The notes under the pieces were generated by a model. It made no database searches and was not told the DNA's origin. It saw only the letters and a program-made list of their open reading frames with translations. Shown here piece after piece: positions 8,314-16,200 of a DNA stretch of 36,196 bases; position 1 is the stretch's first letter, and the number at the start of each line of letters is the position of its first letter. Made by a program: the position numbers and the translations under genes. Source of the stretch: an uncultured Treponema sp. (lineage in GTDB: Bacteria; Spirochaetota; Spirochaetia; Treponematales; Treponemataceae); NCBI GenBank assembly GCA_937893155.1, contig CALBGU010000265.1:1-36196 (forward strand), read 5' to 3'.

Positions 8314-9990
8314 TTACGATTTTTGCAAAATTCCTGCTTTAAAATCTTTTTCAGCCCGCTCTTTGAGTAAACGGCGGATTTTTTTTCCAGTGGAATTGAG
8401 CGGAATCTCTTCTTGCGCAATCAGTGCAAAATAGCGCGGCTTTTTATATTGCGATAAATCTGCGCAGTTGGTGCAAAAATCATATAATTCCTTGATGGTG
8501 AGCGTTTTATCTGCGGGGACAACGTAGGCAACCACCGCTTCGCCACGCAATGCGTCGGAAATGCCCGTTACAATGCAATCTTTTACTTTTTTGCACGACT
8601 TGAGCGCGTCTTCCACCTGCGACGGATAAATATTTTCGCCAGACATAACAATCATATCATCTTTGCGCCCTTTCACCGTTACCCTGCCTTGCTCGTCCCA
8701 CACGCCGACATCTCCCGTATACGTCCAGCCTTGGAAAAAGCGTTGCTCTGCCAATTCTGGATTGCCGCTGTAGGAATACGTTGTTTTGGCGGGTGATTTT
8801 ACAATGATTTCGCCGAGCTCGGTATTATCTTTTAAAACCATATCGTCGGGTAAAACGCGCTCGGTGCTGCTTTGGCGGATAACGCGGATTTCATCGTCGA
8901 TACAACTTGCGCCGACGCTGCCTGCACCCTCGGGCAAATCGCTAGGGCTTAAAAATGCGTTCCAAAATGTTTCCGTGGTGCCGTAGCCATTAAAAATGCG
9001 CGGGGATAATCCTTGCATATAGCGAATGCAGTCTTCGCGAGAAAGCGGAGCGCCCATCGTCACAATGCCCTTGAGCGAAGAAAGGTCGAATTGCCCCTGA
9101 TTTTTTGCGCGGTGTTTTGTGCGATACAGCATTTCGAGGCAGGACGGCGTTCCCGTCATAAAAGTGATGCCGTATTTTTTCACCCATTCCAGCGCAACTT
9201 TGGGCAAAAATTGCCGCATAACGATTGCAGTCGCTCCAATGTAAAAAACGGCGCAGACACCGCCAGAATGACAGCCGCCGCGATGAAACCACGGCGTTAG
9301 GTTTAGGCACACATCGTCTTTGCAGAGCGGATATTGCATAATCACATCGTGCGCGCAAAGCACCTCGTTGATGTCGTTTATGGGGACGCATTTTGAAAGA
9401 GCTGTGGTGCCGCTGGTGCATAACCGAAGCACTTCATCGTAAATGTGCGGGCGAAACGTGCGCTCAGGCTCTTCGGCGGGCGCATTTTTCACGAAATCAT
9501 CGTAGGCAATATGCGATTCGCTCACGCTCTTGCCTTCAAGATTATCCGCAAAAATCACGATGTCGGGCGTGTGTGCGCACTGCTTCAATGCGTCTTCCAC
9601 ATTTTGAGAGACAATCGCGGAATAGATAAGAACGCGGGGCTTGTTTTGGTCTATGAGCGCGGCGAGTTCGTTTGCGGCAAAGTTGAAAGAGCTTGCCAGA
9701 AGAATTGCGCCGAGTTTTCGGGGCGCAATATACGAAAAAACGAACTCAGGGCAATTTCTGAGTACGCTCATAACGATGTCGTTTTTGCCGATACCGTTTT
9801 TTTGCAGCGCATTCGCAAAGCGATTCACTTCGGCGTTCAGCGTGTGGTAAGTGTAGACGGTTTGTTTTACAGGGTCGATGAGTGCAATTTTGTTTTTAGA
9901 GCGGTGCACATTGCGCATAAAACCATTGAGCCAAGTATATTCGTGTTCAAAAGTGTCGATGAACATTGCGTCGTTGTATGTTCGATTCAT
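8314..9990 (-). CDS. Acyl-CoA synthetase / AMP-dependent ligase family protein
   Basis: The 558-residue protein belongs to the adenylate-forming superfamily, which activates carboxylic acids as acyl-AMP and usually transfers them to CoA. Core motifs appear in order: TSGTTALSK (192-200, the phosphate loop, with Ala in place of the usual Gly), NGYGTTET (about 337-344), YTGDVGVW with GRKDDMI (A7/A8), and the C-terminal catalytic lysine region NSTGKKIRR. The start ATG 9990 has AAGGAT 3 nt upstream. The gene is monocistronic and divergent from bpt with 57 nt between starts; a weak promoter (TTGCAC, 16 nt, GATATT) overlaps the bpt promoter region. The acyl substrate cannot be read from sequence: medium/long-chain fatty acid and aryl acids are both possible. 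Confidence 0.85.
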   Translation of the reverse strand: MNRTYNDAMFIDTFEHEYTWLNGFMRNVHRSKNKIALIDPVKQTVYTYHTLNAEVNRFANALQKNGIGKNDIVMSVLRNCPEFVFSYIAPRKLGAILLASSFNFAANELAALIDQNKPRVLIYSAIVSQNVEDALKQCAHTPDIVIFADNLEGKSVSESHIAYDDFVKNAPAEEPERTFRPHIYDEVLRLCTSGTTALSKCVPINDINEVLCAHDVIMQYPLCKDDVCLNLTPWFHRGGCHSGGVCAVFYIGATAIVMRQFLPKVALEWVKKYGITFMTGTPSCLEMLYRTKHRAKNQGQFDLSSLKGIVTMGAPLSREDCIRYMQGLSPRIFNGYGTTETFWNAFLSPSDLPEGAGSVGASCIDDEIRVIRQSSTERVLPDDMVLKDNTELGEIIVKSPAKTTYSYSGNPELAEQRFFQGWTYTGDVGVWDEQGRVTVKGRKDDMIVMSGENIYPSQVEDALKSCKKVKDCIVTGISDALRGEAVVAYVVPADKTLTIKELYDFCTNCADLSQYKKPRYFALIAQEEIPLNSTGKKIRRLLKERAEKDFKAGILQKS

Positions 9991-10011
9991 ATCCTTTACA
10001 ATATCGCAAAG

Positions 10012-10040
10012 TTGTAAAATTGTGCAATCGTATATATAAT
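10012..10040 (+). promoter_or_regulatory. Promoter of bpt, predicted leaderless
   Basis: TTGTAA (10012-10017), 17 nt, TATAAT (10035-10040), then 7 nt to ATG 10048. The predicted transcription start (about 10047) is at the start codon. An earlier in-frame ATG at 10039 overlaps the -10 box itself and so should not be in the mRNA. Confidence 0.65.
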
Positions 10041-10047
10041 GAAAAAT

Positions 10048-10827
10048 ATGGATTTATACGAGCACGAATGTGGATATTTTCCCGAATTAACCTGCCGAGC
10101 GGACTATCAGTTGTTCCCCGATATTGATGCGGTGAGAGCGTGTTACAGCGAAGTACCAGAGGACATCAAAAACGAACAGTTGCAAATCGATATGTTTACC
10201 AAATTTACGCAAGCGGGCTACAGGCGTGCGTCAAATCTGCTGTACAAAAATGTGTGTCCGCATTGCAGTCGCTGCAAGTCAATACGCATTGATGTGCAGC
10301 GTTTTTTGCCGTCCAAAAGTCAGCGCAAAGTCCTTCGCATCAATAAAGATATTGCCGTGTATCCGTGTACCAATCAAGCCGAGTTCATCACCCCCGAAAA
10401 AATCGCGCTCTATCGAAAATACAGTCTCAAGCACAACGCAGAAATGATAAGCGAAGAAAAAGCGATTGAAGAGCTTTTGTATTGGCACGGAATGGAAAGC
10501 CTCGACAGCGCGTGCAATTATTCGGGCACGATGAATATGGAATATCTTTTGGGCGACAGGCTTGTGGCGTGCAGTGTCATCGACGAAATGGAAGACGGAG
10601 TTTCATCGGTGTATTTTTATTACGATACCGACCGCGACATAATGCGCCGCAGCCTTGGCACGTTCAGCGCGTTGTACGAGATAAAACAGTTGCAAATGAT
10701 TGAGGCAGAATATTATTATCTGGGCTATTACATTGCGGGACACAAAAATATGGCGTACAAGGCGAATTTCAAGCCGTATGAACTGCTCAATGCGCAAGAT
10801 GAATGGCAATCGGGCGAGCCGCAGTGA
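10048..10827 (+). CDS. bpt: Bacterial N-degron aminoacyl-tRNA--protein transferase (Bpt/Ate1 family)
   Basis: The product (259 residues from ATG 10048) matches the Bpt/ATE family, which transfers an amino acid from aminoacyl-tRNA to N-terminal Asp/Glu (bacterial type: Leu), marking proteins for ClpS/ClpAP. The N-terminal cysteine cluster CPHCSRCKSIR is typical, as are GYRRASNLLYKN near residue 60 and the C-terminal acyl-transferase core YYLGYYIAGHKNMAYKANF with the KPYELL tail. ATE enzymes use the cysteine cluster for metal or iron-sulfur binding. ATG 10039 is in frame but lies inside the promoter -10 box, so I prefer 10048. No ClpS or ClpA gene is in the window. Confidence 0.9.
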   Translation: MDLYEHECGYFPELTCRADYQLFPDIDAVRACYSEVPEDIKNEQLQIDMFTKFTQAGYRRASNLLYKNVCPHCSRCKSIRIDVQRFLPSKSQRKVLRINKDIAVYPCTNQAEFITPEKIALYRKYSLKHNAEMISEEKAIEELLYWHGMESLDSACNYSGTMNMEYLLGDRLVACSVIDEMEDGVSSVYFYYDTDRDIMRRSLGTFSALYEIKQLQMIEAEYYYLGYYIAGHKNMAYKANFKPYELLNAQDEWQSGEPQ

Positions 10828-10830
10828 TAC

Positions 10831-10935
10831 AAAAAATTTTTTTTTGGCGAATCCGCGCGGAGTGAGAGCGTAAAAAATTTTTTTTTAGTGAATCCAGCCG
10901 AAATGAGAGCATAAAAAAAATTTTTTGGTAATTCC
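10831..10935. repeat. Three 41-bp degenerate direct repeats downstream of bpt
   Basis: Units start at 10831, 10872 and 10913, exactly 41 bp apart. Each opens with A6-8 followed by a run of T, then a short G-containing segment with gaatcc (or a variant), and units 1 and 2 end in tgagagc. The A/T blocks are self-complementary. This may act as an AT-rich terminator zone between the convergent genes bpt and the outer membrane protein, or be a repeat expansion. Confidence 0.7.
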
Positions 10936-10963
10936 ACACAGAAAATCAATGTTGAGAAAAATA

Positions 10964-10990
10964 TGACATACTGGACTCGATACAGCATCT
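10964..10990 (+). repeat. Degenerate copy of the TGTCATT palindrome family
   Basis: TGACATACTG, GACTCGAT, then ACAGCATCT form an imperfect hairpin with the CTCGA loop and the terminal ATCT of the better copies. It is adjacent to an intact opposite-orientation copy at 11003-11028. Confidence 0.5.
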
Positions 10991-10993
10991 CTG

Positions 10994-11028
10994 TAAAAAA
11001 AATTCCCGTGTTAAGCACGGGAATGACA
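10994..11028 (-). terminator. Terminator of the outer membrane protein gene, built on a TGTCATT-type palindrome
   Basis: On the minus strand TGTCA precedes TTCCCGTG (11023-11016), loop CTTAA, CACGGGAA (11010-11003), then a run of T to 10994. The 8-bp GC-rich stem and T-run make a good intrinsic terminator for the gene ending at 11078. The same sequence is a full member of the dispersed palindrome family found elsewhere in this window. Confidence 0.82.
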
Positions 11029-11077
11029 TAAGAAAAAAAACGCAGGCGATGTGTTGCGCAATGCTGGAAAAATGCGC

Positions 11078-12250
11078 TTAGATTGAGAAACGAACGCTCA
11101 CCGCACCGCCGAGAACGTCTTTTATGAAATCGTAGCTGCCCGAAACGGTGATGTCGATGATGAACAAATCAATGCCCAAACCGCCGTATATCTGCGGTCG
11201 AACGCCCCAGCCGCTGTCTGAACCGCCGCTGAAGGTGCTAGGCAAAATGCCCCAGCTTACTGCGTCATTGATATAACTGCTGTCTGCTCCGCTTGAGTTC
11301 AAGATTTCAGACCAGTTTGCTTTTGCCTTCCAGTCCACGCTGGATTTTGTGAGAAGCAATCTTCCGCCCAAGAATGGCACAAAGCACAGCGCTTTTGCGG
11401 AAACCTGCGCACCTGCAAACAGGGTGGTTGATTTAAAATCGAGGTCTGCCGCCGAGCCGTTGTCTGACACGTTGAAGCCGCCTTTGGTGTAGTAGCCGCC
11501 GCCAGAGAGAGAGCCGCGGACATGGAAGAATTTGCCGCCTTTGTCAAAAATGCGCCATCTTAAATCGCCGCCGAGCGAGAAATAATCGAATGCCGCAGGG
11601 TCGATTGAATCGTTTATCGAGTCAATATCGCGGGTGTCGAGCGTACAGAACGCAAACCCGATGTCGAACGGCAGAATAATGCCGCCGAGCCGCAAATCCG
11701 CCGTTACCGTAGGGAACACGAGTTTGTTGTCGTAGCTGTCGGTAAAATCGCGAATGTCTGATGTGTCGATTGCAAGCGCGTCTGCCACGGTAAGCAGGCT
11801 GGAAATATCAAGCGTTGCCACGCCCGCATTCACGCCGAAACCGAATTTGAAGTTTGGAATGAGCTTTCCAATCCACGCCTCCGCCCATACGTTTTGCAGT
11901 GTCTGCGTGTTCGGCAGAGTGTCGTTAAGCGCGTCGCAAAAATCGTTTAAGCCATTCACCGCTGTTTTGTACGGAGTTGCTGTGGAAAATCCTGCGCTAC
12001 TAATCAAAACGCCGTATTCGTCATTGACTTTTTCAATCGCCTCTGTTACTTGCTGTTTGGTAACATTGTTGTTTGCCAAAGCGGATTCGATTTCGGATTG
12101 ATGAGAAACAACGAGCGAATAGATATCATCTGGGATTTGAACAGGTAAAGAATCCCCGTTCCAGTGCAGAGTAACCTCTCCTGCGAATGTCGGCGCGGAA
12201 AAGAGCGCGAGTGCGCCTGCGGTTAAAAAAATCTTGTGTATCAGTTTCAT
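11078..12250 (-). CDS. Predicted outer membrane beta-barrel protein
   Basis: The 390-residue protein begins with a clear signal peptide (MKLIHKIFLTAGALALFSAP, cleavage likely after TFA at residue 23). The mature part starts with a soluble, helix-rich segment (about 25-110), followed by many alternating amphipathic strands rich in Gly and aromatic residues (FGFGVNAGVATLDIS, GGYYTKGGF, PQIYGGLGIDLFIID) and a C-terminal strand GGAVSVRFSI, as in outer membrane barrels. It resembles uncharacterised treponemal surface or porin-like proteins, but I cannot name a family. AGGAGG lies 9 nt before ATG 12250, a promoter sits at 12288-12316 and a terminator follows. Function (porin, transporter or adhesin) is open. 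Confidence 0.72.
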   Translation of the reverse strand: MKLIHKIFLTAGALALFSAPTFAGEVTLHWNGDSLPVQIPDDIYSLVVSHQSEIESALANNNVTKQQVTEAIEKVNDEYGVLISSAGFSTATPYKTAVNGLNDFCDALNDTLPNTQTLQNVWAEAWIGKLIPNFKFGFGVNAGVATLDISSLLTVADALAIDTSDIRDFTDSYDNKLVFPTVTADLRLGGIILPFDIGFAFCTLDTRDIDSINDSIDPAAFDYFSLGGDLRWRIFDKGGKFFHVRGSLSGGGYYTKGGFNVSDNGSAADLDFKSTTLFAGAQVSAKALCFVPFLGGRLLLTKSSVDWKAKANWSEILNSSGADSSYINDAVSWGILPSTFSGGSDSGWGVRPQIYGGLGIDLFIIDITVSGSYDFIKDVLGGAVSVRFSI

Positions 12251-12287
12251 AAAGCATTACCTCCTGAAAAAATAAGTTTCTGTATAG

Positions 12288-12316
12288 ATTTTAACACGAA
12301 CGAATCTTAAAAACAA
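12288..12316 (-). promoter_or_regulatory. Promoter of the outer membrane protein gene
   Basis: Minus strand TTGTTT (12316-12311), 17 nt, TAAAAT (12293-12288). The predicted start near 12281 gives a leader of about 30 nt containing AGGAGG. In contrast to several neighbours, this gene has a conventional leader. Confidence 0.5.
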
Positions 12317-12363
12317 TGTTTTTTCAGCCAAAATCTCTATTTTCTCAAGATTTTTGGACTTTT

Positions 12364-12380
12364 TGTCATACTGAACTTGT
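12364..12380 (+). repeat. Partial TGTCATT-type repeat head
   Basis: TGTCATACTGAACTTGT has the family head and CTTG loop, but the second stem arm is missing. It overlaps the upstream flank of the precorrin-2 dehydrogenase promoter. Confidence 0.4.
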
Positions 12381-12391
12381 GCGGTTTGTGC

Positions 12392-12420
12392 TCAACATTT
12401 TGCAAGCGATGTGCTATAAT
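12392..12420 (+). promoter_or_regulatory. Extended -10 promoter, predicted leaderless
   Basis: TCAACA (12392-12397), 17 nt, TATAAT (12415-12420) preceded by TGC (extended -10), then 7 nt to ATG 12428. The predicted start (about 12427) coincides with the start codon. An in-frame ATG at 12419 overlaps the -10 box, as at bpt. Confidence 0.62.
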
Positions 12421-12427
12421 GCGGAAT

Positions 12428-13054
12428 ATGGCGTGTTTTCCGTTGTTTTTAGAGTTGGAAGATAAGAATGTGTTGGTTGTTGGCGGTGGCAGAGTGGGGA
12501 CGGAAAAAGCGTTGGTGCTTTTGCAGTTCGGGGCGGCGGTGCGCGTGGTTTCAAAAACGATGAGCGCGGAACTGCAAACTGCCGCGCTGGGAAATCCGCG
12601 ATTGACGCTCGTGTGCCGTGCTTTTTGCGATGAGGATATCGGCGAGATTGCGCTGTGCATTGACGCAACGGATTCGAGCGCGGTGAATGAGCGTGTTGCC
12701 GCATTGTGCACGGCGAAAAAAATCCCCGTGAATGTGGTTGACCAAGTGGAGCGGTGTTCGTTTTATTTTCCGGCGATTGTCAAGCGCGAAAATATCGTGT
12801 GCGGCATTTCGAGCGGGGGAAAAAGTCCGCTGGTTGCGCAGTTTTTGCGCCGTCGCATTACGGAGGCAATTCCGTCCTTTTTGCCGGAGATAAATGAGCG
12901 TATGGGAAGCCTTCGCCGTATCGTGAAAGAAAAATGCGGTTCGCAGAAAAAGCGCGCCGCTGTTTTCCGTGCCGTGTTTGAGCGTCTCATAAAAAGCGAA
13001 AATGCACTTGGCGAGGACGAAATCCAGAAAATCATCAGCGATACAGGTGAATAA
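12428..13054 (+). CDS. Precorrin-2 dehydrogenase / sirohydrochlorin ferrochelatase-type protein (CysG N-domain, Met8-like)
   Basis: The 208-residue protein matches the N-terminal half of CysG or stand-alone SirC/Met8, which oxidises precorrin-2 to sirohydrochlorin with NAD and in some members inserts iron to give siroheme. The Rossmann motif VLVVGGGRVGTEKA (residues 16-29) is at the expected place. It is followed by the CIDATDSSAVNERV segment, the NVVDQVERCSFYFPAIV strand-turn and the ISSGGKSPLVAQFLRRR motif typical of the family. No methyltransferase domain is fused. No other tetrapyrrole gene is adjacent, so whether it serves siroheme or cobalamin synthesis is open. ATG 12428 is chosen because the upstream ATG 12419 lies in the promoter. 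Confidence 0.85.
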   Translation: MACFPLFLELEDKNVLVVGGGRVGTEKALVLLQFGAAVRVVSKTMSAELQTAALGNPRLTLVCRAFCDEDIGEIALCIDATDSSAVNERVAALCTAKKIPVNVVDQVERCSFYFPAIVKRENIVCGISSGGKSPLVAQFLRRRITEAIPSFLPEINERMGSLRRIVKEKCGSQKKRAAVFRAVFERLIKSENALGEDEIQKIISDTGE

Positions 13055-13078
13055 CAAACGGTGTTTCTAAAAATATGC

Positions 13079-13132
13079 TGTCATTTCGGGACTTGCCTTT
13101 TTCTGTATTATCGTATCAAGTTCGGAATGACA
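13079..13132. repeat. Two inward-facing TGTCATT-type repeat halves
   Basis: TGTCATTTCGGGACTTG (13079-13095, plus) faces TGTCATTCCGAACTTGAT (minus, 13132-13115), with a further CGATAAT remnant on the minus copy. Together they form an imperfect inverted repeat downstream of the precorrin-2 dehydrogenase gene and may help end its transcript, though there is no strong T-run. Confidence 0.5.
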
Positions 13133-13249
13133 AAAAGCAAGGGGACGTTCTATAACTTTTGTCATTTTTCTTTAGAACAAAGTGTTTATAAAAGCGCGTA
13201 AATGCTACCATTAAGCCGAAAATTTTAGTAAAATATAAAAAAACGAAAA

Positions 13250-16200
13250 ATGCGGCAGAGATTCCTTAAATTGACAATTACATTTTTTTTGATTCTCTTT
13301 TTGACGGTCATTTTTGGACTGCACCCGCTGTATGTTCGTTTTGTCAGCCGCGTTACCGAATACACGCGCTCTGTTGCCGAAAGCATTTCTGAGCAAATCG
13401 GCGTAAAAATCTCGTATACATCAATTTCGCCGTCCATTTTGTCGGGATTTCGCATTTACGAAATCTCGATTGAAGACACCGTTTCGGGCGAAAAATGCGT
13501 GGAAATCGAGCGCGCAACGGTGTCGTATAGCATAAAAAAAGTGCTTGAGGGAAAATTTGACGAGGCGGTAAAACTCGTTTTTATCAACGGCGTTTCGGTG
13601 GATTATAACGATGCTTCGTTCCGAAAGATGATAAAACGCATTTCGGATTTTTTTTCAAACGGTGCACAAAAGACCGAGAAAAGCGAAAAAACGGACGTGC
13701 AGCAGATTTTGAAGACGGTCATAAAATATATGCCAGCCGAAGTTATCGCAAAAAACGTGCGCGGGGATTTTCACTCGGATTTTTTTTCGGGGAATGCGGT
13801 GTTGCAATCCTTGTCGCTTAAAAAAAACGCCGATGATAACGATTCCGTGTTTGCCAAATTGAGCGGATTTGTGCGCGCAGAAAAAGACATTGCGGGAAAA
13901 TTGACTTCGGCGGGGGTGCAGTTGTCGCTGTCGGGGAACTTGACGAGCATTTTCGGCGGCTCAAGCGCGCGAATCCACGTTGCGCCGATTTCGAGCGTGG
14001 ATTATACCGTGGGCAAAATGGATTTACTCTTTCAGTACGATAACGACGCTTTTTTTGTGCGTACGCTGCAGGGTGTGCTTCCCATTTCTGCGCTCGCGGA
14101 ATATCGCTGGAAAGAAAAAAAACTCCACGCCGCCGCCAGAACCGATAATTTTAACCCGCTTTCGCTCGTGATTTTCAACACAAAAAATGTGCTTTCGCCG
14201 TATTTGCCCTATCTGCGCGATTTTCGGATTTCGGGAAATTACAGCGCGGATTTTGATATTGCGCAAAAAACGCTTTCGTACAAGGCTGACGGCAGTGCGC
14301 GCTCTCTGGTGCCCAAATTGGAAGAGCGGGTATCGCTTTCGTACAAAATTTCGGGCGATTTAGGGCGGCTTATTGCAAAAAATCTGTCGGTGCGCTCGCG
14401 GATTTTGGACGCGGACTACGAGGGCATTTTTGATTTTCGCACGCTGTATCCTGACGGCAGTCTTTTTGTGCAAAAATGTGTTGTGCCGACTTCTGGCGGG
14501 ATTATGAGCGCGGAAATCTATGTTGAGCCGAATGAGAACGGGCTTTTTGTGATTTCGCCGCAGATTTTTTTGACTGCAGCCGGCGATTCAGAGGAGGAAA
14601 GCGAGCAAAGTCTTTCTGCGGTGCAAATTGAGCTGATTCCGCGAAAAAATTCCGTGGATTTTTCTTTTGAAGCCAGCGATTTTTCGCACTTGGAATACGA
14701 CCAGCCCGCGATTGTGGCAGTGAACGGCAGTATTTTGCTGGGAAAAAAGCCGTTTTTGCAGGCGAGCGCGGAGGTTTCAAATCTTTTTATTGATTCGGCA
14801 CTCAAAAAAGGCGCATTCTTTTTAAAAGACAAAATTGCCAAAAAGCTCTCCAGCGCGGCTCAAAAGGTGTCGCCGTACATTGCGTCGGTTGATGTGTTTG
14901 TGTCGTCGGATTTTAAGTCGTTTTCGTTTAACATTCCGTACGCTATCGCCGCGAACACGCAAAAAGACCGACAGATGCTCATTTTTTCGGCAGACGGCAA
15001 CGAAGACACGTTCAACATAACGGATTTTGATTTGGTTTTCGGCGGCGCGAGCGTTCAACTTTCCACTCAGGCGAATCTTTCTGGCTCCGTTTTGCACGAC
15101 ATTGGCGATATTTCGTTTCAGTCTCGCCTCGTCGTCAATTCCGTGCAATACGATTTGAGCGGCAGTGTTATCGACAAAAAATGGGTTTCCATTGCGGGCG
15201 ATTACAATTTGGAGATTTCCTTTTCGCTTGAATTGCCGTTTTTGGGGATTGTCAAAATGGATTCTTTGCCGTTTGCGGTGGGCAAAAACACGTTTGCGGC
15301 TTCTCTTGATGCGGCTATTTCGTACACTGCCGAAGATGGTCCTGTGGTGGATTTTCAGCGCGTGGAACTTGATTCGGTGTCGAGCTTTTTTATTGCCGAA
15401 TCTCCCTCGCTGCTGCTTTCGGGCAGGCTGGACCGTATGGGCATTGTGTTCGATTCCCTGTATTACAGCGACTCCATTTCGGCGCTGGAAGGCTCGCTGT
15501 CGTTTATGTGGAACATTGAAGACGGCATTTTCACTTCTGCCGATTTGCAGTCCTATTTGCAAAATCCGTTTTCTTCCGAGCAGATTTCGATTTTTGCGCT
15601 GCTTGCAAACCCCGATTTGCTCCCGCTGAATGCAAATTCGTTCAAAAACGGCTTTTATTATTCCGCTGAGGTCAAAATCGATTCGCTGTCGATGTCGCAT
15701 TTTCTTTCGCGCCAGCAGCCCGACGATACGCTGAGCGCGACGATTTCGGCTTCGGGAACGCTTGAAGACGCATTGCTTTCGCTTTCTCTGCAAAATCTGT
15801 CGGTTACGCTTTTGCAAAAACCGCTTTCGGTGAGCGCAAGCGCGGTGCTCGAAGGCTCTTCGGTGCGCGTGTCGCCGCTTGATGTAAAATGGGGCACGAC
15901 GGTGATACACGACACGTCCGCGACGTTCGACATAAAAACGCTTTCGGGCGCATTTTTGACCACCGTGGAAACCGCATTTCTCAAGCAAGAAGCGAAAATT
16001 CCTCTGGCGGTGGAAGTTGAAACGATGTCCACCACGGGCGCAAAAAAGCCCGATGTCATAATGTTTTCGGTGAACACAGACAATATCACGGCATCATTTT
16101 TGAACACTCCGCTTTCGTTTTCTGCGAGTTTAATTCGCTCTGCGGGGCGTTTTGACTTGCTTGTTGACGGAAATGCGGGAATTACGGCGTATTGGCTCGA

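Noticed and set aside
10039..10047. Upstream in-frame ATG for bpt at 10039
   Set aside because: It overlaps the TATAAT -10 box of a 17-nt-spaced promoter, so it should not be transcribed.
13079..13132. Rho-independent terminator after the precorrin-2 dehydrogenase gene
   Set aside because: The inverted repeat is imperfect, has a 19-nt loop and no T-run, so I list it only as a repeat.
14822..15988. A 388-codon open frame on the minus strand inside tamB
   Set aside because: It is antisense to a well-supported TamB frame, extremely Arg/His-rich as expected of a mirror frame, and lacks a ribosome site or domain.
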